The notes beneath the pieces are model-generated. The model did not search any database. It had not been told where the DNA came from and saw only the letters and a list, made by a program, of their open reading frames with translations. Positions 20,883 to 29,810 of a stretch of DNA of 64,000 nucleotides are shown one piece after another (positions within the stretch are counted from its first letter, which is position 1; each line of letters opens with the position of its first letter). Location: contig OZ245995.1 of assembly GCA_965230185.1 (NCBI GenBank), positions 496,001 to 560,000 of the forward strand, in the 5' to 3' direction. Source of the stretch: Motiliproteus sp965230185. GTDB taxonomy: Bacteria > Pseudomonadota > Gammaproteobacteria > Pseudomonadales > Balneatricaceae. Position numbers and translations under genes: made by a program.

Positions 20883-23807
20883 CTATCCGGCCGATCTGGT
20901 CGTGGGAGGGTTGGGCAGGGTCAGAATGACCCGGGTGCCTCTATTCTGTTCTTTATCCGCCGGGCTTTCAATCTGCACGCTGCCGTAGTGCTCTTCGATG
21001 ATGCTGTAGACCAGCGACAGCCCCAGCCCGGTGCCTTTACCGGGCTCCTTGGTGGTGAAGAAGGGTTCGAACAGCTGATGCTGAGCCTCGGCGGGAATAC
21101 CGCTGCCCTCGTCTTCAACGGTAACCACCAGGCTGTCACTGCCCTGATGGGAGTCGATACGGATCGGCTGACCGGGTTCTGAGGCGTCGGCGGCATTGTT
21201 GAGCAGGTTCACAAACACCTGCACCAGACGCTGGGTATCACCCAGAACCCGATGGGTGGGATCACACAGATTGAGGTAATGCAGATGTTTACCCCGTTCA
21301 TGGAGGCGCACCAGACTGATGGCGTCGCTGATGCAGTCGGTAATTGCAAACAGGCTGTGCTCCTGCTGTTTGCTGTGATTACCGGAATGAGCGAAGTTCA
21401 TCAGCGACTTGAGGATGCGATCGACCCGACCGGTCTGTTCCAGGATCTGTTCGCCGGTTTCCAGCACTTCTTTGTCGTCGGTTTCATAGCGCAGATTCTG
21501 GGTCAGGCAGGCGATGCCGGTGATCGGGTTGCCGATCTCATGGGCAACACCGGCAGCCAGCCGGCCGATCGAGGCCAGCCGTTCGCTGTGGACCAGCTCG
21601 TCGGCCAGTAGCCGGGTCTCGGTCTGGTCTTCCACCAGAATGACCTGGCTGCTGAAACCTTCGTTACCGGATTCATCAATAGCCGCTTTATGAAGGGTAA
21701 ACCAGCGCGGCTCGCCAGCCAGCATGATCTGCTGATTGTGAAGATGAGAGTGATCCTGGTGGGCGAAACTCAGCAGCATTCCTGACCAGGGTTCCGGCAG
21801 ATTGGACAGATCCTGGCCGATAGTCTGAGAGCTGGGAAGGCCGGTAAAGCGCTCCATCTCGGTATTCCACAGCAGAATATCCTGCGCCCGTCCCAGCGAA
21901 CAGACACCGATCGGCAGCTTCTGCAGGGTCAGGCGGTGGTAGCGGCGCAGTTCATCCAGCTCGGCGGCCAGGCCGGTGAGCCGGTTATGGTAACTCTCGA
22001 GATGGTTCTCCAGCAGGTGGAAATTTCGATTGCGGTACGGTTCCGGGTCTCCACCACCTCCGGGGGGAGCCAGCAGGGCGATCGCTTCTACCGGTCCCAG
22101 CAGCGCCGACAGGTTAATTTCCAGCCGGTCACGAAGCTGGCTCAATGCCCGTGGACGCACCTCATCCTCGCTGAGCCCCAGGTCATTGAGGGTCTGGCGT
22201 ACTTCCCGCCAGGCGGCAATAATGCCGATCCGGGGAGACAGGATATCCACCAGTTCCTGGACGTTTTCGACGGTCAGCTGGTGGCCCTGGGGGCGGTGCA
22301 GGGCGTTAAGGGCACAGGAGTTTGCCGCGTGCAGCTCCTCTTTTCCGGGCCGGAACAGCATCGACATCAGCAGGAAAATTCCGACATTGGCAGCCAGTGA
22401 ATAGATCGCGGCCCGATGCCAGGGACCGGTACTGAGATCGAAGCCCAGCGGCTCGCTGCCGCTGATCAACGGTAACAGCATGGTGAATATCCAGATGGTA
22501 ATCCCTGCTACCAGACCGAGCATAAAACCACGGCGACTGCCGGTCGGCCAGAACAGGGTGGCGAGAATACCGGGCAGAAACTGCATAAAGGCGACAAAAG
22601 CGACCAGTCCCAGCTGGGAGAGATCGGTGTTGCGGCCGATGGCCATATAGAACAGAAAGCTCAGCAGAGTGATGACGAATATGACCGCCCGCCGGGCCCA
22701 GATCAGTCGCTGGTAGAGCTGGTTGTTGCCATGGTTATGGTAAAAGGGCAGGAACAGATGGTTGATCACCATTCCGGACAGAGCGATGGCGCTGACGATC
22801 AGCACACCGCTGGCGGCGGACAGGCCGCCGATAAACGCCAGTACCGTCAGCACCGGTGATCCCTGCTGAATACCGAGGAACAGGCCGTAATACTCCGGAC
22901 TGCTGTCCAGCTCCAGCCGAATGCCGGCCCAGAGAATCGGTGGGATGGCGATGGCCATCAACAGCAGAAACAGCGGAAAGCCCCAGCTGGCCTTGGCCAG
23001 TGCCCGAGGGTTGAGGTTCTCGGTATAGAGCATATGGAACATATGCGGCATCACCACAGCCGAGGTAAAGAAGGCCAGCAACAGCGTACGCCAGGCTTCG
23101 TTTTCCATCGGTGAATAGCGAAAATCCAGCTCCTCGGCGTTCTCCAGTAGCCAGGCCTCAAGGCCGCTGTTGCCACCAAAGACGGCGATCAGGCAGTAGA
23201 GGCTGAGTGCACCGAGGGCCAGCAATTTAATCAGTGATTCCACCGCCATCGCCACCACCAGTCCCTCGTGCTTCTGGCGAATGGAGGGGTGACGGGCGCC
23301 GAACAGCACCGCAAAGGCGGCGATCAGCCCGCAGAAGGCAAAGGCGATACGATCGGCGGAGACCTCGCTGTTAAGAATATGAATGGTGTCGGTGACCGCC
23401 CGGATCTGGATCGACAGCAGCGGCAGCGACGCCAGCACCATCAGCAGGGTGACGAAGGTGCCGGCCTGCTGGCTGCGAAAGCGAAAGGCAAACAGGTCGG
23501 CGACCGAGCTGAGCTGATAGGTGCGGGTGATCCTCAGGAGTGGGAACAGCAGCACCGGTGCCAGCAGGAAGGCAGCAGAGGCACCAAAGTAGGAAACCAG
23601 GAAGCTGTAGCCATGATCATGGGCCAGGTTGATCGCGCCGTAGAAGGTCCAGACACTGGCGTATACACCGAGCGACAGTACATAGGTTATCGGGTGGTGG
23701 ACCAGCTTTTCCGGCAGCCAGCCGCGGTCGGTGATATAGGCGGTCCCGAACAGGAACAGCATGTAGGCAAAGCCGACGATGAACAGCTGAGTCAGGCTAA
23801 AATTCAT
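20883..23807 (-). CDS. cbrA: Transporter-fused sensor histidine kinase CbrA
   Basis: The 974-residue protein has an N-terminal sodium/solute symporter (SSF) domain of about 13 membrane segments (1-500), a linker, a PAS-like segment (LTLQKLPIGVCSLGRAQDILLWN) and a kinase core. The H-box is ASIGRLAAGVAHEIGNPITG, the N-box VNLLNNAADAS, and the G-boxes EDEGSGIP and GKGTGLGLSL. This matches CbrA (about 980 residues), which couples histidine transport/sensing to CbrB phosphorylation. The start codon overlaps the end of the small upstream gene by 11 bases, implying translational coupling. Confidence 0.93.
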   Translation of the reverse strand: MNFSLTQLFIVGFAYMLFLFGTAYITDRGWLPEKLVHHPITYVLSLGVYASVWTFYGAINLAHDHGYSFLVSYFGASAAFLLAPVLLFPLLRITRTYQLSSVADLFAFRFRSQQAGTFVTLLMVLASLPLLSIQIRAVTDTIHILNSEVSADRIAFAFCGLIAAFAVLFGARHPSIRQKHEGLVVAMAVESLIKLLALGALSLYCLIAVFGGNSGLEAWLLENAEELDFRYSPMENEAWRTLLLAFFTSAVVMPHMFHMLYTENLNPRALAKASWGFPLFLLLMAIAIPPILWAGIRLELDSSPEYYGLFLGIQQGSPVLTVLAFIGGLSAASGVLIVSAIALSGMVINHLFLPFYHNHGNNQLYQRLIWARRAVIFVITLLSFLFYMAIGRNTDLSQLGLVAFVAFMQFLPGILATLFWPTGSRRGFMLGLVAGITIWIFTMLLPLISGSEPLGFDLSTGPWHRAAIYSLAANVGIFLLMSMLFRPGKEELHAANSCALNALHRPQGHQLTVENVQELVDILSPRIGIIAAWREVRQTLNDLGLSEDEVRPRALSQLRDRLEINLSALLGPVEAIALLAPPGGGGDPEPYRNRNFHLLENHLESYHNRLTGLAAELDELRRYHRLTLQKLPIGVCSLGRAQDILLWNTEMERFTGLPSSQTIGQDLSNLPEPWSGMLLSFAHQDHSHLHNQQIMLAGEPRWFTLHKAAIDESGNEGFSSQVILVEDQTETRLLADELVHSERLASIGRLAAGVAHEIGNPITGIACLTQNLRYETDDKEVLETGEQILEQTGRVDRILKSLMNFAHSGNHSKQQEHSLFAITDCISDAISLVRLHERGKHLHYLNLCDPTHRVLGDTQRLVQVFVNLLNNAADASEPGQPIRIDSHQGSDSLVVTVEDEGSGIPAEAQHQLFEPFFTTKEPGKGTGLGLSLVYSIIEEHYGSVQIESPADKEQNRGTRVILTLPNPPTTRSAG

Positions 23808-23973
23808 CGCGCCTCCGCCGGTACTCCAGCCAGGCAGCCAGCAGGATCAGCAGCAGCCAGATGACAAAGGGACGGTACCAGCTTTTATCCGCGTCGGCCC
23901 AGCTGTCGATCACTACCGGCGACAGCAGATAGGTGCCGATGACCAGTACCGAAATCAGCCGGTAAATATACAT
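23797..23973 (-). CDS. cbrX: Small membrane protein upstream of cbrA (CbrX-like)
   Basis: A 58-residue frame begins at ATG 23973 (MYIYRLISVLVIGTYLL) and ends at TAG, overlapping the first 11 bases of cbrA. It has two hydrophobic segments (residues 5-22 and 36-49) and a basic tail YRRRRDEF. Pseudomonas has a small gene, cbrX, at this same place and coupled to cbrA; the overlap and position support that identity. It lies just after the gluQ stop. No catalytic motif is visible; a role in CbrA insertion, folding or translation is inference. Confidence 0.75.
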   Translation of the reverse strand: MYIYRLISVLVIGTYLLSPVVIDSWADADKSWYRPFVIWLLLILLAAWLEYRRRRDEF

Positions 23974-23976
23974 ACT

Positions 23977-24894
23977 TCAGTGCTCCGCCTGATTGACGGT
24001 CATGCGGTGGGGGACGGCGGACAGCGACCAGCTGGCGATGGCCCACTGCAGCAGTTCCGTTACCGCTGCTCCCTCCAGCTCTGGTGGAGGATTCTGGCCC
24101 AGCACTCGCAGGGCCCGGTAGATAGCTGCTTCCGGCCTGTGTTGATCGAGTGCGGTGGCATAGGTCTGTTTACTCAGTTTCTGTCCCTGATCGTTAACCA
24201 TCACTGGAATATGAGCATAACAGGGTTGCGTATATCCGAGTAGCTGCTGCAGATACAGTTGCCGTGGCGTGGAATCGAGCAGATCGCTGCCGCGGACGAT
24301 ATGAGTAATGTTCTGGCTGGCGTCATCACAGACGACTGCCAGCTGATAAGCGTATAGCAGGTCTTTACGGCGGATCACGAAGTCGCCGCAGTAGCTGGCC
24401 AGCTGCTGGCACTGGCTGCCCTGAATGCCATCCTTGAAGCTGATCGGTTTGGTACCGGTCTTGACTCGAATGGCGGTCAGCCCGTTCAGCAGTGTCTGCC
24501 GTTCACGACAGACGCCATCGTAGACAGCCCCACGGCTGGCGATCTGCTGACGGGAGCATTCACAGTAATAGGCATGATCAAGGTCGAGCAGTTTTTCGAT
24601 CTGCGCCTGGTAATGGTCATGGCGATGGCTCTGATACATCACCTCAGCGTCCCAGTGCAGGCCGTACTGATCGAGGGTGGTCAGAATCTGGTCGGCCGCA
24701 CCGGGAACCTCTCGAGGAGGATCCAGGTCTTCCATGCGGACCAGCCATCGACCCCCCTTGCTGCGGGCGTCAAGGTAACTGGCCAGGGCTGCCATCAGGG
24801 AGCCAAAATGTAGCGGACCGGTGGGAGAGGGGGCAAAGCGGCCGGTAAGGGCCGGGCTCTCAGGGTCTGTTCCCACCGGAGAGTCTGTCAACAC
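23977..24894 (-). CDS. gluQ: Glutamyl-queuosine tRNA(Asp) synthetase
   Basis: GluQ-RS is a truncated glutamyl-tRNA synthetase that glutamylates queuosine in tRNA-Asp. Seen here are the HIGH-type motif in GRFAPSPTGPLHFGSL, the KMSKS-type QKLSKQT in the C-terminal half, and a zinc-site region with CECS and VCRE. There is no anticodon-binding domain, and 305 residues is the family's length. No ATG precedes the conserved N-terminus; the frame opens at GTG 24894 and a TTG follows directly, and no good Shine-Dalgarno identifies which is used. It lies downstream of dksA, the usual arrangement. Confidence 0.93.
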   Translation of the reverse strand: MLTDSPVGTDPESPALTGRFAPSPTGPLHFGSLMAALASYLDARSKGGRWLVRMEDLDPPREVPGAADQILTTLDQYGLHWDAEVMYQSHRHDHYQAQIEKLLDLDHAYYCECSRQQIASRGAVYDGVCRERQTLLNGLTAIRVKTGTKPISFKDGIQGSQCQQLASYCGDFVIRRKDLLYAYQLAVVCDDASQNITHIVRGSDLLDSTPRQLYLQQLLGYTQPCYAHIPVMVNDQGQKLSKQTYATALDQHRPEAAIYRALRVLGQNPPPELEGAAVTELLQWAIASWSLSAVPHRMTVNQAEH

Positions 24895-24963
24895 GAAGCG
24901 TGCAGCAGGGCTGTTTCAGTCCAAAGCGGACTCTGCGCCGCCGTTACGGCCCAGAGTGGAACC

Positions 24964-25395
24964 TTAACCGCCCAGCTGTTTCTCTTTGATTTCAGCCAGG
25001 GTTTTGCAGTCAATGCAAAGTGTAGCTGTCGGGCGGGCTTCCAGACGACGAATGCCGATTTCGATACCGCAGGAATCGCAGTATCCGTAATCGTCGGCTT
25101 CGATCAGTTCCAGAGTGTCGTTGATCTTTTTAGTGAGTTTGCGCTCACGATCCCGGGTCCGCAGCTCCAGGCTGAATTCCTCTTCCTGGCTGGCACGATC
25201 ACTCGGGTCAGCAAAGTTGGCAGCATCTTCCTGCATATGGTGAATGGTGCTGTCCACTTCTTCCATCAGCTCACGCTTCCAGGCGTTGAGGATATTCCTG
25301 AAGTGCTCTTTCTGCGCTTCATTCATGTACTCCTCGCCATCCTTAATTTCATAAGGAGTGTAGTGCTTCTGGAGGTTGTCTTTCTTATCCGGCAT
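24964..25395 (-). CDS. dksA: RNA polymerase-binding transcription factor DksA
   Basis: The 143-residue DksA works with ppGpp in the secondary channel of RNA polymerase to repress rRNA promoters and adjust others. It has the long coiled coil with the acidic tip (FADPSDRAS) and a C-terminal zinc finger (CDSCGIEIGIRR...CIDC). The start is ATG 25395 (MPDKKDNLQ), with GAGG 7 bases upstream. The frame can be extended to an ATG at 25440, but that lacks family similarity. It may directly regulate the rRNA promoter at 6639 with its GC-rich discriminator. Confidence 0.95.
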   Translation of the reverse strand: MPDKKDNLQKHYTPYEIKDGEEYMNEAQKEHFRNILNAWKRELMEEVDSTIHHMQEDAANFADPSDRASQEEEFSLELRTRDRERKLTKKINDTLELIEADDYGYCDSCGIEIGIRRLEARPTATLCIDCKTLAEIKEKQLGG

Positions 25396-25683
25396 AGTAC
25401 TGCCTCGCTTTCCTTTCAGCCCATGCGACGGTCGTCGCATCTCTCTCTAACTGTCGCCCCTGAAGGGTTGGACAATATGGTCAGGTTTCCTGTTCTTTCC
25501 CCTCAGGAAATCAGGCGCAAAAAGCTACCAGATCTCGTTTCAGAGTACCAGCATCAAATGCTAAAAAGATGGGCGTCTGAATTTGTACAACATACTATTT
25601 TTAGACCAATTAGGGTCACTTGTACATCGCCGGCCGGTCTGGTGTACTGGCCGCTGTTATCGCAATGCTGAATGGAGTATCGG

Positions 25684-26388
25684 ATGAAGTTTGATCCGCC
25701 CCTGCAGGAAGGGCGACTGATTCGCCGCTATAAGCGCTTTATGGCTGATATTGAAACCGCCAACGGGGAGCTGATCACCATCCACTGCCCCAACACCGGT
25801 TCGATGAAAAACTGCAATGATCCCGACAGTCGGGTCTGGTACTGGGATTCCGGTAATCCGAAGCGAAAGTATCCCTGCAGCTGGGAGCTGGTGGAGGTTG
25901 AAGGTCGCTACCTGGCCTGTGTCAATACCGGTCGCGCCAACGGACTGGTCAGTGAGGCGATCAGCAACGGTACCATTGACGAGCTGCAGGGCTATCAGAG
26001 TCTGCGTCGGGAGGTCCGGTATGGGGAGGAACGCAGCCGCATCGACCTGTTACTGGAAGGTGAGCAGGGGCTCTGCTATGTGGAAGTCAAAAATGTCACC
26101 CTGCTGCGTGAACAGGATGTTGGCGCATTTCCGGATGCGGTCAGTGAACGGGGCAGCAAACATCTGCGTGAACTGATGAAAATGGTGGCTGACGGTCACC
26201 GTGCGGTGCTGCTGTTCTGTGTGGCCCACACAGGGATCGGGCAGGTGGTGCCGGCCGATGATATTGATCCGGTGTATGGGCGAACATTGAGGGAGGCCGT
26301 GGCCACTGGCGTCGAGGTCTACGCCTGGGGGGCCGACATCGATGCCGATGCCATCAGTCTGAAGACTTCTCTGCCGGTTGTTCTGTGA
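25684..26388 (+). CDS. sfsA: Sugar fermentation stimulation protein SfsA
   Basis: The 234-residue protein matches SfsA throughout: MKFDPPLQEGRLIRRYKRFMAD, IHCPNTGSMKNC, KRKYPCSWELVEV, EVKNVTLL and the C-terminal AYGAxxxxxxI-like region. The fold combines an OB-like domain with a nuclease-like domain, and the cellular function is unsettled. ATG 25684 is preferred over ATG 25672 because GGAG (25674-25677) then sits 6 bases ahead and the E. coli protein starts at the same position. It is divergent from dksA and converges on the Rieske gene with 35 bp of overlap. Confidence 0.92.
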   Translation: MKFDPPLQEGRLIRRYKRFMADIETANGELITIHCPNTGSMKNCNDPDSRVWYWDSGNPKRKYPCSWELVEVEGRYLACVNTGRANGLVSEAISNGTIDELQGYQSLRREVRYGEERSRIDLLLEGEQGLCYVEVKNVTLLREQDVGAFPDAVSERGSKHLRELMKMVADGHRAVLLFCVAHTGIGQVVPADDIDPVYGRTLREAVATGVEVYAWGADIDADAISLKTSLPVVL

Positions 26389-26701
26389 TGGCCACCATCA
26401 CCCGATCGCCATCAATCTGAAACGGTACCGGCTGCAGCTGCTGGCCGAGGCAGGGGCCCTGAACACAGCGGCCACTGTCGATCAGAAACAGAGCGCCGTG
26501 GGTGGCGCACTGTATCAGCTGGCGATCGGCATCGAGAAACTGGTCCGGCATCCACTCCAGATTAATACCACGGTGCGGGCAGCGATTATGGTACAGATGC
26601 AGCTGACCTGCTTTCCTGACGGCAATGACTGAATCGGTGCCGATGCTGAAACCCCTGGCGCTGCCCTCTTGGATATCGCTGATCAGACACAGTGGCTGCA
26701 C
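26354..26701 (-). CDS. Rieske 2Fe-2S protein
   Basis: This is a stand-alone 115-residue Rieske domain: C41-P-H43-R-G and C65-x2-H68 give the two Cys and two His that bind the cluster. Such small soluble proteins act as ferredoxins for dioxygenases or are of unknown role; no oxygenase is adjacent. The start is GTG 26701, supported by GAGGAG 7 bases upstream on the minus strand. Its 3' end overlaps sfsA by 35 bp in the opposite direction. Confidence 0.82.
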   Translation of the reverse strand: MQPLCLISDIQEGSARGFSIGTDSVIAVRKAGQLHLYHNRCPHRGINLEWMPDQFLDADRQLIQCATHGALFLIDSGRCVQGPCLGQQLQPVPFQIDGDRVMVAITEQPAEKSSD

Positions 26702-26835
26702 GGCCAGTCTCCTCTGAATTGGTTTAAGTCAACTCCGGCTATTGTCTCCGACCGGGGGGGCTGACACAATCGGTCTATTTGCCGGCAGCAAAGCCTGCTG
26801 TGGCGCTGACGGAATTGTGTAAATCGGGAGTAAAG

Positions 26836-27384
26836 ATGGCTCATCATAAAAACACTGAATTTGTGCCGCTGAATATTGCGGTGCTGACCGTTTCGGATAC
26901 CCGCACGGTGGAAAACGATACCTCCGGACAGACCCTGATTGAGCGGCTGGAAGCGGAAGGGCATCGGCTGGCGGAGCGGGCGATCGTTATTGATGATATC
27001 TATAAACTGCGTGCTCAGACCTCTCAGTGGATTGCCGATGACAATGTCCAGATCATCCTGATTACCGGTGGTACCGGCTTTACCAGCCGCGATAACACGC
27101 CGGAAGCGATGATTCCGTTGTTCGACAAAGAGGTGGAAGGTTATGGTGAGCTGTTCCGGCAGATCTCTCACCAGCAGATCGGCTCCTCAACGGTACAGTC
27201 CCGGGCCGTGGCTGGCGTCGCCAACCGGACGGTTATCTTCTGTATGCCCGGTTCTCCCAACGCCTGTAAAACCGCCTGGGACCACATCATCAAAGAGCAG
27301 CTGGACGCGCGCCATCGTCCCTGCAACTTTGTCGAGATGGTGGCTCTGTCGCCGGTCGACACGGCCTGTGGTCCGAGATCATAG
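26836..27384 (+). CDS. moaB: Molybdenum cofactor biosynthesis protein MoaB
   Basis: The 182-residue MogA/MoaB-type molybdopterin adenylyltransferase-like protein has the family motifs NIAVLTVSDTRTVENDTSGQ, ITGGTGFTSRDNTPEA and the C-terminal MPGSPNACKTAW. It is thought to adenylylate molybdopterin before metal insertion by MoeA. The start at ATG 26836 has GGGAG 5 bases ahead. It lies 87 bp before moeA, probably in one transcript. Confidence 0.93.
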   Translation: MAHHKNTEFVPLNIAVLTVSDTRTVENDTSGQTLIERLEAEGHRLAERAIVIDDIYKLRAQTSQWIADDNVQIILITGGTGFTSRDNTPEAMIPLFDKEVEGYGELFRQISHQQIGSSTVQSRAVAGVANRTVIFCMPGSPNACKTAWDHIIKEQLDARHRPCNFVEMVALSPVDTACGPRS

Positions 27385-27471
27385 TCCTGTTACTGGGTAT
27401 CTGTTTTTCTGTAGTTAATCTGGTCGGATGGTGGCGTTGCCACCGGCCGACGCAGCCTCTGGTGTGAAATT

Positions 27472-28707
27472 ATGAGTGGTGGATGTGGATGTGATGCGCC
27501 GGGACTGACCCCCTGCGCTGAAGCGATAGATAACCTGCTGAGCTTTGCCCGGGCGGAGCAGCCGGTTATCCGGGTGAAACTGACCGATGCGCTGGGTCGG
27601 GTACTGGCGGAAGATCAATGTTCCGCGGTCGATGTACCGCCCAACGACAACAGCGCTATGGACGGTTATGCGCTGAATACCGATGCGCTGGGAACGGAAG
27701 CTCAGGTTGAGCTGCCGATCAGCCAGCGTATACCGGCCGGCGCCGATCCTGAGCCGCTTCAGGCCGGCACGGCAGCGCGAATCTTTACCGGAGCCAAGAT
27801 CCCGGCCGGTTGTAACCTGGTGGTTAAGCAGGAGGACTGCGAGGCGCTGGAAGGGGCGGTACGGGTGCCGGGTGGACAGAATGTCGGTCAGAATATTCGC
27901 AGACTGGGGCAGGATATCCGCCAGGGTGAGGTGATCATGCCAGCCGGTACCCGCCTGCAGCCTCAGCATCTGGGAGTGCTGGCCAGTGTCGGTATCGGCG
28001 AGGTGGCCATCTATAAGCCGCTGAAGATCGCCGTACTGTCCACCGGTGACGAGCTGGTGGAACCGGGGCTGGCGTTGGCGCCGGGACAGATCTATAACTC
28101 CAATCGCTACACGCTCACCGGGCTGGTGCAGGGCCTGGGCATGGAGCTGGTGGATCTGGGCATCGTTGAAGATACCCCGGAAGCCACCGACGCAGCGTTG
28201 TCCCGGGCCGCCGCCGAGGCGGACGTGGTGATCAGCAGCGGCGGCGTATCCGTCGGTGAAGAGGATCACATCAAGAACTCGGTGGAAAAGCTGGGCAGTC
28301 TCAACCTCTGGCGGCTGGCGATCAAGCCCGGCAAACCCTTTGCCTACGGTGAAGTTAAGGGCAAGCCGTTTATGGGCCTGCCCGGCAATCCCGCGGCGGT
28401 GCTGGTCTCATTTAATATCCTGTCACGTCCCTATCTGCTGAAAATGCAGGGGGCTACTGAACTGTTCCCGGCCAGCCTGCGGGCGCCGGTGATGCTGAGC
28501 CGTAAGGCCCAGGGCCGCCAGGAGTACATGCGGGCACGGCTGGTCAGTGAAAACGGCCAGGCGCGAATCGAACCCTTCTCCAATCAGAGTTCCGGGGTGC
28601 TGTCGTCGGCTGTCTGGGCCAACGGCTATGCGGTGATCCCGGCCAATGTTCCGGTCACCGAGGGAGATGAAGTGGACTTTATCCCGTTTTCGGAAGTGAT
28701 GGCCTGA
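27472..28707 (+). CDS. moeA: Molybdopterin molybdenumtransferase MoeA
   Basis: MoeA (411 residues) inserts molybdate into adenylylated molybdopterin. Domains in order are the N-terminal linker, the RIPAGADPEPL hinge domain, the MoaB-like domain with LSTGDELVEPG and ISSGGVSVGEEDH, and the C-terminal beta domain. The NNSAMDGYAL segment near residue 61-70 is typical. It is in line with moaB and convergent with mobA 26 bp downstream. Confidence 0.95.
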   Translation: MSGGCGCDAPGLTPCAEAIDNLLSFARAEQPVIRVKLTDALGRVLAEDQCSAVDVPPNDNSAMDGYALNTDALGTEAQVELPISQRIPAGADPEPLQAGTAARIFTGAKIPAGCNLVVKQEDCEALEGAVRVPGGQNVGQNIRRLGQDIRQGEVIMPAGTRLQPQHLGVLASVGIGEVAIYKPLKIAVLSTGDELVEPGLALAPGQIYNSNRYTLTGLVQGLGMELVDLGIVEDTPEATDAALSRAAAEADVVISSGGVSVGEEDHIKNSVEKLGSLNLWRLAIKPGKPFAYGEVKGKPFMGLPGNPAAVLVSFNILSRPYLLKMQGATELFPASLRAPVMLSRKAQGRQEYMRARLVSENGQARIEPFSNQSSGVLSSAVWANGYAVIPANVPVTEGDEVDFIPFSEVMA

Positions 28708-28733
28708 GGCTGAACTGAACAGCGACCTGAGCC

Positions 28734-29348
28734 TCAGGTGGCGCTGTCGGAGTCCTTCTGCTGATCAAGCGCCCGGAGTTCTTCCGGGCGGTTGATATTG
28801 ACGAAAGCGCCGCTCTGATCCCGATACACCACTTCAGTGACCGGGTGCTGCCGGTACCAGCGATAGACGCCGTGCTGATCGCCGGCGAGGAATTCCCGCA
28901 GGCTCTCCTTCAGCGACGTCGGCATAATGGCGTGGAGCGGCTGACGGCGCTCACCGTCGTTAACCAGACTGATGCCCGAGCGGTTTTCACAGAATGACCG
29001 GTACAACTGCTCCGGCAGGTCTGCCGGAATCATCGGCGTATCGCAGGGCAGCACCAGCAGGGCCTCATGGCGGGCTTTCTCCATTCCCGCCAGGATCCCG
29101 GCCAGCGGACCGGGAAAATCATCCTGCTCATCTTCCACCAGAGTTTCGCCGTAGCGCTGATAGCGGGCCTGATTGCGGTTGCAGCTGATAATGATGTCAT
29201 CGCTGTAAGGGCTGGCAATACTCAGCATATGCTCAACGAACGGCTGCTGGTTAAACTCCACCAGTCCCTTGTCGCGCCCCCCCATCCGGGAACCACGGCC
29301 TCCGGCCAGAATCAGTATGCTCAACGGTAATTTACGGGGACTGCTCAT
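28734..29348 (-). CDS. mobA: Molybdenum cofactor guanylyltransferase MobA
   Basis: MobA attaches GMP to molybdenum cofactor, forming the bis-MGD used by respiratory reductases. The N-terminal LAGGRGSRMGGRDKGLVEF is the nucleotide-binding signature, followed by DEQDDFPGPLAGI and LPCDTPMIPADL. ATG 29348 is used; the longer frame opens only at a TTG with no ribosome binding site. With moaB and moeA this implies molybdoenzymes of the DMSO-reductase type elsewhere in the genome; moaA, moaC-E and mog are not in the window. Confidence 0.93.
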   Translation of the reverse strand: MSSPRKLPLSILILAGGRGSRMGGRDKGLVEFNQQPFVEHMLSIASPYSDDIIISCNRNQARYQRYGETLVEDEQDDFPGPLAGILAGMEKARHEALLVLPCDTPMIPADLPEQLYRSFCENRSGISLVNDGERRQPLHAIMPTSLKESLREFLAGDQHGVYRWYRQHPVTEVVYRDQSGAFVNINRPEELRALDQQKDSDSAT

Positions 29349-29810
29349 AACAGGGCTCGTGTGGGGCTTCAATGGAATCGGCGGGTCGTGGAGATCGCTC
29401 CGTCAGGAGAGATGGCACTGTGCCGGCGGTATGCTCCGGACCTCGACAGTAAAGTGTTCAGAGCGGCAGTCTGGGCAGGCAGGCTGATGTTGTCAAGGGC
29501 TGCCCTTTGGGGGCGGCCTGGTCCGATCCGGGCCACAGCGGTTGACTGACTGGCGATCCTGGTAGAATATTCCCGCTCACTTTGTGGGTGAATTGTTTCA
29601 GGACGCTGATATCAGGCTGATTCTCGCCGGAAACCGTCCCATCATAAATTCGGTGGTGGCTTTCAGGGGAGGGGGGGCCGATGCGCCTTTAATCGCAATT
29701 GACTCTTATCATGTGCCGGCCGGCGGCCGGTTGCTAAGGTGGCGGCTTTGTGTCTGCCGGGTCGATAGCCGGCCCGTTTTCTATAACAACGATTCAGCAG
29801 GTAGTTATTT
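29349..29810. other. Divergent intergenic region mobA/ubiU
   Basis: About 460 bp without a credible ORF separates divergently transcribed mobA and ubiU. It contains the FNR-like site described separately and a weak promoter-like pair, TTGACT (29542-29547) and TAGAAT (29563-29568), 15 bp apart. A self-complementary GC-rich block (CCGGCCGGCGGCCGG) is at 29716-29730. Confidence 0.5.
29699..29712 (+). promoter_or_regulatory. FNR/Anr-like site upstream of ubiUV
   Basis: TTGAC-TCTT-ATCAT matches the FNR consensus TTGAT-N4-ATCAA at eight of ten positions. A possible -10 (TAAGGT, 29735-29740) lies at class II spacing, about 99 bp before the ubiU ATG. ubiUV serve ubiquinone synthesis without oxygen, so FNR/Anr control makes biological sense. 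Confidence 0.5.

Noticed and set aside
25396..25683. Small gene between dksA and sfsA
   Set aside because: Plus-strand frame 25237-25671 is a shadow of dksA at its start and lacks a ribosome site; the region more likely holds divergent promoters.
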